From positions 1 to 18,850 of the forward strand of contig JAEXVC010000163.1 of assembly GCA_023406715.1 (NCBI GenBank): 18,850 bases of DNA, given 5' to 3'. The notes beneath the pieces were generated by a model, which was not told the origin of the DNA, did no database searches, and worked only from the letters and a program-made list of their open reading frames with translations. Source of the DNA: Bacteroidota bacterium. Its GTDB lineage: Bacteria; Bacteroidota; Bacteroidia; Bacteroidales; Tenuifilaceae. Shown here piece after piece: positions 14,938-18,850 of the stretch (within the stretch, counting starts at the first letter, position 1; the number at the start of each line of letters is the position of its first letter). Made by a program: the position numbers and the translations under genes.

Positions 14938-15964
14938 ACAGCTTATTAAATAAATTACGTATATCCTCTGATTCCCTAATTATGCTAAGAGTAAGGTCGG
15001 CATGACCTTTTGCATAACCATTTCCTACAATTAAGTTGATATCCTTACCAACACCCTCAGCACCAAGAGCCGCCTTTGTAAACGAGGTGGCCATTGAGAA
15101 GAAGTAAACGCATCCGTTACCTTTGGTAATCAATATTGATGTCATTTCGGTATTTGGAACGTTCACGTTGTTGATAACCACATCGCAACCTCTTGGGCCA
15201 GTAATGGCTGTAACCTTATTGTAAACGTCCATTACATTTGTTGCATCGGCAATAATAACGTGGTCGGCCAATTTCATTTCCGAAATTCGGCGAGCGTTTT
15301 CCTCCGAATACTCCACCACAATAACTTTACCTGTGCGTGTAGCATTCTGCATTGCTTGGTAACAACAAAGCACACCCGATTTTCCACCACCACCAATGAT
15401 GCAAACAGTATCGCCCTCCTTAACCAAACGGTCTACCTGAGCAGGTGCACCAGCAACATCTAATGCTGCAAGAGCAAGTTTCTCGGGTATATCATTGGGA
15501 AGGACAGCAAAAATACCACTCTCAAAAAGAATTGCTTCAGCCTCAACATCCACCTGGTCGTTTTTGGGATTTACGCTGATAATTTTATGAATTTTCAGCG
15601 GTGTAAGCGAAAGCGAAACCAGCGTAGCAATTGTATCTCCTACCTTTACACCTGCAGCGGGGAAATTTGGACCAATGGCTTTTACTGTACCAATAAGCAT
15701 TCCACCAGAACCTGTAACAGGATTCTGCATTTTTCCACGCTCAGCCACAATGTCGGTAATCATTTTAGCCATACGGTCGGTATCGCCATTGCAAGCCGTT
15801 TTTATTTGAGTAAAGCTAGCGGAATCTATATTCAGCGTTTTTACCGAAATCAGCATCTCGTTATCGTAAAGCTCCATGGTGTTATCGAGCTTTTGTGCTG
15901 GTTGCGGTAAAGTTCCCTTTGGCTCCAAAACTCTATGAGTTCCGTATCTACATCCTTGCTTCAT
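14930..15964 (-). CDS. kdd: 3,5-diaminohexanoate dehydrogenase, copy B
   Basis: It oxidatively deaminates L-erythro-3,5-diaminohexanoate to 3-keto-5-aminohexanoate and ammonia, reducing a dinucleotide. The 344-residue protein begins with YGTHRVLEPKGTLPQPAQK, a family hallmark, and has a Rossmann dinucleotide loop GGGGKSG at 191-197. The second strand ends in VVEYS with E218, the acidic residue expected for NAD+ use. The C-terminal VYFFSMATSFTKAALGAEGVG (about 285-305) is shared almost exactly with copy A. Overall identity between the copies is roughly 60% by eye. It overlaps kamA by eight bases and lies 104 bases after copy A. Either this copy or copy A may be the main pathway enzyme. Confidence 0.92.
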   Translation of the reverse strand: MKQGCRYGTHRVLEPKGTLPQPAQKLDNTMELYDNEMLISVKTLNIDSASFTQIKTACNGDTDRMAKMITDIVAERGKMQNPVTGSGGMLIGTVKAIGPNFPAAGVKVGDTIATLVSLSLTPLKIHKIISVNPKNDQVDVEAEAILFESGIFAVLPNDIPEKLALAALDVAGAPAQVDRLVKEGDTVCIIGGGGKSGVLCCYQAMQNATRTGKVIVVEYSEENARRISEMKLADHVIIADATNVMDVYNKVTAITGPRGCDVVINNVNVPNTEMTSILITKGNGCVYFFSMATSFTKAALGAEGVGKDINLIVGNGYAKGHADLTLSIIRESEDIRNLFNKLYV

Positions 15965-16011
15965 ATAATTTGCTTACTATGAATTCGAAACAATTAATTA
16001 AACAACGAGAG

Positions 16012-16055
16012 TTTGATGTACCGTTTAACCCCAAGGGATGACAACTTACATCAAA
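16012..16055 (-). repeat. Inverted repeat between the two kdd genes
   Basis: TTTGATGTA (16012-16020) and TACATCAAA (16047-16055) form a perfect 9-bp stem with a 26-base loop, in the 104-base gap between the kdd copies. There is no T-tract after the stem in the transcribed direction, so RNA processing or stabilisation, or a protein site, is more likely than termination. Confidence 0.55.
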
Positions 16056-16068
16056 TTCACGTTATATA

Positions 16069-17109
16069 TTATGCGTAAAGCTCTGTGAACACCTTACGAA
16101 GTTTCTCGCTCTCGCGAAGAATTTCAAGTGTAATTGCTGCGTGACCTTTAGTGTAACCGTTACCAACAATCATTGTAACATCGCTACCAACACCTTCAGC
16201 ACCTAGAGCAGCTTTTGTAAAACTTGTAGCCATTGAGAAGAAGTAAACAACGCCAGTATCTTTAGTACAAAGAATACTTGTCATTTCGGTATCGTTGATG
16301 TTTACGTTGTTGATAGTAACATCGGCCATTTGACCACCTGTTAGCGCTTCCATCTTCTCAAGAACTGGAACTGGTTGAGTTGCATCGGCAGTGAATACGT
16401 GGTCGCAGAAACCAAGGTCGATTAATCTATCGGCACTCTTTTGGCTGTGGCAAAGGCCAATAACCTTACCAGTTACACCAGCCCTACGTTTTGCCTCGTA
16501 GCAGCAAAGCATACCCGATTTTCCACCAGCACCAATGATAAGAACTGTATCGCCAGGTTTAACCAATTTTGCAGTTTGTGCAGGAGCTCCAGCAACGTCA
16601 AGTGCTGATAAGGCAAGTTTCTCAGGAATATCTGAAGGAATTTTAGCGTAAATACCACTCTCGAAAAGAATTGCTTTACCATCGATATCAACTTGGTCAA
16701 CATCCGCACGGATTTCTTTAATTTTGTCGATACGAAGTGGAGTTAACGAAAGAGAAACCAAAGTAGCAATCTTATCACCAACCTTTAAGTCGATTTTTCC
16801 AGCAAGAGCATCGCCAATCTTCTCAACTGTACCAAGTAGCATACCACCTGAACCAGTCCAAGGATTGCGGTGCTTTCCTTGTTTCTCCACAATCTCCATC
16901 ATAATTTCAGCAATCTTCTTGTGGTCGCCATTAGCGCGAGCCTCAATGTCGGTGAACGATGCAGAGTCAATATTAAGAGTTTGTACATTGATGAGAATTT
17001 CGTTATCGTAAATCTCATCCATGTTGTTATCAATCTTATTTGCAGGTTGTGGCAAAACGCCTTTTGGCTCAATAACCCTGTGGGTTCCGTACTTATTTCC
17101 CTTCTTCAT
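16069..17109 (-). CDS. kdd: 3,5-diaminohexanoate dehydrogenase, copy A
   Basis: First of two tandem dehydrogenase genes, 346 residues, of the same family as copy B, with the same N-terminal signature YGTHRVIEPKGVLPQPA. Its Rossmann loop is GAGGKSG (193-199). At the end of the second strand it reads IGLCHSQKSA (217-226), with no acidic residue where copy B has Glu218. In this fold that position often decides NAD+ versus NADP+ preference, so a different cofactor or tuning is possible; that is inference. Third-codon-position differences are abundant even where the proteins are identical, so the duplication is old. It follows kce by 27 bases. An alternative is specialisation for another diamino acid. 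Confidence 0.92.
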   Translation of the reverse strand: MKKGNKYGTHRVIEPKGVLPQPANKIDNNMDEIYDNEILINVQTLNIDSASFTDIEARANGDHKKIAEIMMEIVEKQGKHRNPWTGSGGMLLGTVEKIGDALAGKIDLKVGDKIATLVSLSLTPLRIDKIKEIRADVDQVDIDGKAILFESGIYAKIPSDIPEKLALSALDVAGAPAQTAKLVKPGDTVLIIGAGGKSGMLCCYEAKRRAGVTGKVIGLCHSQKSADRLIDLGFCDHVFTADATQPVPVLEKMEALTGGQMADVTINNVNINDTEMTSILCTKDTGVVYFFSMATSFTKAALGAEGVGSDVTMIVGNGYTKGHAAITLEILRESEKLRKVFTELYA

Positions 17110-17136
17110 TTTATCAAATTATTTATATTATTAATA

Positions 17137-17961
17137 CTATTTTTTCTTAAGACCTAAAATTTCTCTTGCTTCTGCCGATGTTGCCACCTCGCGTCCAAGT
17201 TCCTTAGCAATACGAACAACCTTGGCAACTAACTCGCCGTTGGATTTTGCAAGCACGCCTTTCTCAAGGTAAAGGTTATCCTCGAAACCAACCCTAACGT
17301 TACCGCCCATAGCAATTGCTGGGGCTGCAAGCAAGAACTCGTGACGACCAACTCCTGTTGCGCACCAAGTTGAACCTGCTGGAATTGCATTTACCAACCA
17401 AGCAAGGTTACTAACAGTTGCAGGAGTACAACCAGGAACGCCAAGTACAAAGTTGAAATGTAGGGGAGCACCAGGTGCTTGACCCTTTTTCACCATATTC
17501 AGAATTGTATCTAAATGACCCATCTCAAAGCATTCATACTCTGGCTTGATATTGTTTGCCATCATACGTTTACCAAAATCGCGCATCATTGGCATGGTGT
17601 TCTCAAATACCTCGTCGCCAAAGTTGCAGGTACCGCAATCGAGAGTAGCCATTTCAATTGGCAACTCGGTTGGTTGTAAACGCTCCTCAGCGGTCATTCC
17701 CACAGCACCACCTGTAGATGGAATAATAATCACATCGGGGCAAACCTTATAGATAGCGTCAACGCACTCCTTGAAACGAGCTTTGTCCTGTGTTGGTCTG
17801 CCATCGTCCCAACGAACGTGTAGGTGAACAATGGCGGCACCAGCATCAACTGCTGATTTAGCCTCTCTAACAATCTCCTCAACGGTGTAAGGAACCGCAG
17901 GATTCTGCTCCTTGGTTACCTCGGCGCCACAAATAGCAGCGGTGATAATTAGTTTTTCCAT
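17137..17961 (-). CDS. kce: 3-keto-5-aminohexanoate cleavage enzyme
   Basis: A zinc-dependent TIM-barrel enzyme of the BKACE (DUF849) family. It condenses 3-keto-5-aminohexanoate with acetyl-CoA, giving acetoacetate and 3-aminobutyryl-CoA. At 274 residues it keeps, at the positions I recall from the characterised Cloacimonas enzyme, E14, the zinc ligands H46 and H48 in HLHVR, S82 and T106. The later set R223, E227 (third zinc ligand) and D228 has a constant offset of three residues from Arg226, Glu230 and Asp231. This pattern, including the arginine that reads the amino substrate context, supports true Kce rather than another BKACE. It starts 11 bases after kal and continues into the kdd pair. 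Confidence 0.95.
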   Translation of the reverse strand: MEKLIITAAICGAEVTKEQNPAVPYTVEEIVREAKSAVDAGAAIVHLHVRWDDGRPTQDKARFKECVDAIYKVCPDVIIIPSTGGAVGMTAEERLQPTELPIEMATLDCGTCNFGDEVFENTMPMMRDFGKRMMANNIKPEYECFEMGHLDTILNMVKKGQAPGAPLHFNFVLGVPGCTPATVSNLAWLVNAIPAGSTWCATGVGRHEFLLAAPAIAMGGNVRVGFEDNLYLEKGVLAKSNGELVAKVVRIAKELGREVATSAEAREILGLKKK

Positions 17962-17972
17962 AGCTATGTTGG

Positions 17973-18359
17973 TTATTTACGTTGACAATTCTTTGGAACA
18001 ACACAGGTACCACTAGCGCGGCAAACAACAATTGGTTCTGCAAGAAGATCGCAAGCGGAATCGGAAATATCGGGACGAGGTACAATTACCTTACGAGCCT
18101 CAAAAGTCATTTTTCTGGAAGTGTTACCAACATTGGTGATTTCGCCAACAGCCTCAATATAATCGCCAGCGTAAACAGGAGCGATAAACTCAACGGAATC
18201 GTAAGCCTTAAAAAGACCTTCATCGCCATCCTGTCTAATTAAAAGCTCAGTTGCCACATCGCCAAAAAGTTGAAGCATTTTAGCGCCATCAACTAAATTT
18301 CCACCGTAGTGAGCATCGTGCGAGCTCATCCTAACCCTAATCATCACTTTACTATCCAT
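17973..18359 (-). CDS. kal: 3-aminobutyryl-CoA ammonia lyase
   Basis: A small hotdog-fold enzyme that eliminates ammonia from L-3-aminobutyryl-CoA to give crotonyl-CoA, which enters the butyrate branch. The 128-residue length fits a single-hotdog subunit. The sequence SSHDAHYGGNLVDGAKMLQLFGDV (about 12-35) is the beginning of the central hotdog helix, and SVEFIAPVYAGDYIEAVGEI (about 55-74) the next strands. Most hotdog proteins of this size are thioesterases or dehydratases; the placement directly before kce and after a CoA-transferase gene makes Kal the best call. It lies 18 bases after the transferase stop. Confidence 0.92.
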   Translation of the reverse strand: MDSKVMIRVRMSSHDAHYGGNLVDGAKMLQLFGDVATELLIRQDGDEGLFKAYDSVEFIAPVYAGDYIEAVGEITNVGNTSRKMTFEARKVIVPRPDISDSACDLLAEPIVVCRASGTCVVPKNCQRK

Positions 18360-18377
18360 AGCATTAATATTTTAGAT

Positions 18378-18850
18378 TTATTTTTTTACAATGTGAGTTA
18401 CAAAAATCGATTGTGTTTTAACGTTCTCAGGGTTAATTTGTCCAATTTCAACAACCTCCTCGGCCTCTGCAATTACAATATCAGCAGCAGTTGCCATAAC
18501 TGGGTTGAAGTTCTGCGACGAACCCTTGTAAACCAAGTTTCCGATGGTATCGGAAATGCTAGCACCAAGCAATGCGATATCGGCGCGTAATGGCTTTTCC
18601 AAAAGGTAATCGCGACCATCGATGTTGATTTTTTGCTTTCCTTCCTCAACTATGGTTCCAATGCCTGTTGGGGTTAAAAATCCACCAAGGCCAGCACCTG
18701 CGCTACGAATACGCTCAGCAAGTGTTCCCTGTGGGTTGAACTCAATGCTTATCTCTTTGTTGTTGAACTGCTCAATTGTGCAAGGATTGGTTCCAATGTG
18801 CGATGTAATAACCCTTTTCACCTGTTTGTTTGCTATAAGCAGGCCAATTC
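18378..18850 (-). CDS. atoD: Acetoacetate/butyrate CoA-transferase alpha subunit (5' end outside window)
   Basis: Partial gene: the frame is open to the right edge of the window, so the true start is beyond it, and a GTG at 18821 is internal. The visible 157 codons match the C-terminal two thirds of the alpha subunit: LLIANKQVKRVITSHIGTNP, then ERIRSAGAGLGGFLTPTGIG with its glycine-rich oxyanion region, then KPLRADIALLGAS and NFNPVMATAADIVIAEAEE. The enzyme moves CoA between acyl groups. In this pathway it would charge acetoacetate with CoA from butyryl-CoA and release butyrate. The beta subunit, which holds the catalytic glutamate, does not follow; kal does. The beta gene should therefore lie upstream or elsewhere. 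Confidence 0.93.
   Translation of the reverse strand, partial: IGLLIANKQVKRVITSHIGTNPCTIEQFNNKEISIEFNPQGTLAERIRSAGAGLGGFLTPTGIGTIVEEGKQKINIDGRDYLLEKPLRADIALLGASISDTIGNLVYKGSSQNFNPVMATAADIVIAEAEEVVEIGQINPENVKTQSIFVTHIVKK

Noticed and set aside
17879..18085. Small minus-strand frame across the kce/kal junction
   Set aside because: It overlaps both genes in another frame and has no start or composition supporting a gene.

Overview
The window suggests an anaerobic, moderately AT-rich member of the Bacteroidetes, probably Bacteroidales. The evidence is the family content (Bacteroidetes-style DEFD-box helicase, dtd-mazG-deoC cluster, lysine-fermentation genes), the weak or absent Shine-Dalgarno sequences, A/T-rich start regions and short palindromic intergenic repeats. 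I cannot name the genus.

Left part (1-5400), mostly housekeeping and uptake: a vSGLT-like Na+/sugar symporter (122-1720, +) meets, at a shared terminator, a leftward cluster dtd - mazG-like - deoC (3605 to 1771, -). A divergent secreted YceI-like protein (3825-4394, +) then converges on an AEC-family permease (5399-4449, -) over another shared hairpin. The 402-base gap 5400-5801 holds degenerate palindromes and a leader with alternative hairpins ahead of a DEAD-box RNA helicase (5802-7007, +).

Middle part (7010-8720), accessory: a ParDE-type toxin-antitoxin pair with a perfect 24-bp palindromic operator, an unrecognised lipoprotein gene, and two copies of one palindromic repeat. Each copy sits just downstream of a gene or operon and has the same orientation relative to it.

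Right part (8724-18850), all on the minus strand: an almost complete lysine fermentation operon. In transcription order it is a CoA-transferase alpha subunit (cut by the window edge), kal, kce, kdd copy A, kdd copy B, kamA, kamB, kamC, kamD, kamE. Lysine is isomerised by KamA (radical SAM, lysine to beta-lysine) and KamDE (B12/PLP, to 3,5-diaminohexanoate), oxidised by Kdd, cleaved with acetyl-CoA by Kce to acetoacetate and 3-aminobutyryl-CoA, and deaminated by Kal to crotonyl-CoA. The CoA-transferase recovers acetoacetate as acetoacetyl-CoA. KamB (P-loop) and KamC (MutS-like ATPase without DNA-recognition domains) probably maintain the B12 aminomutase.

The most unusual points are two clearly diverged tandem kdd genes with different dinucleotide-site residues, a terminator-like hairpin between kamA and kamB, a hairpin between the two kdd genes, and the mutually exclusive hairpins in the helicase leader.
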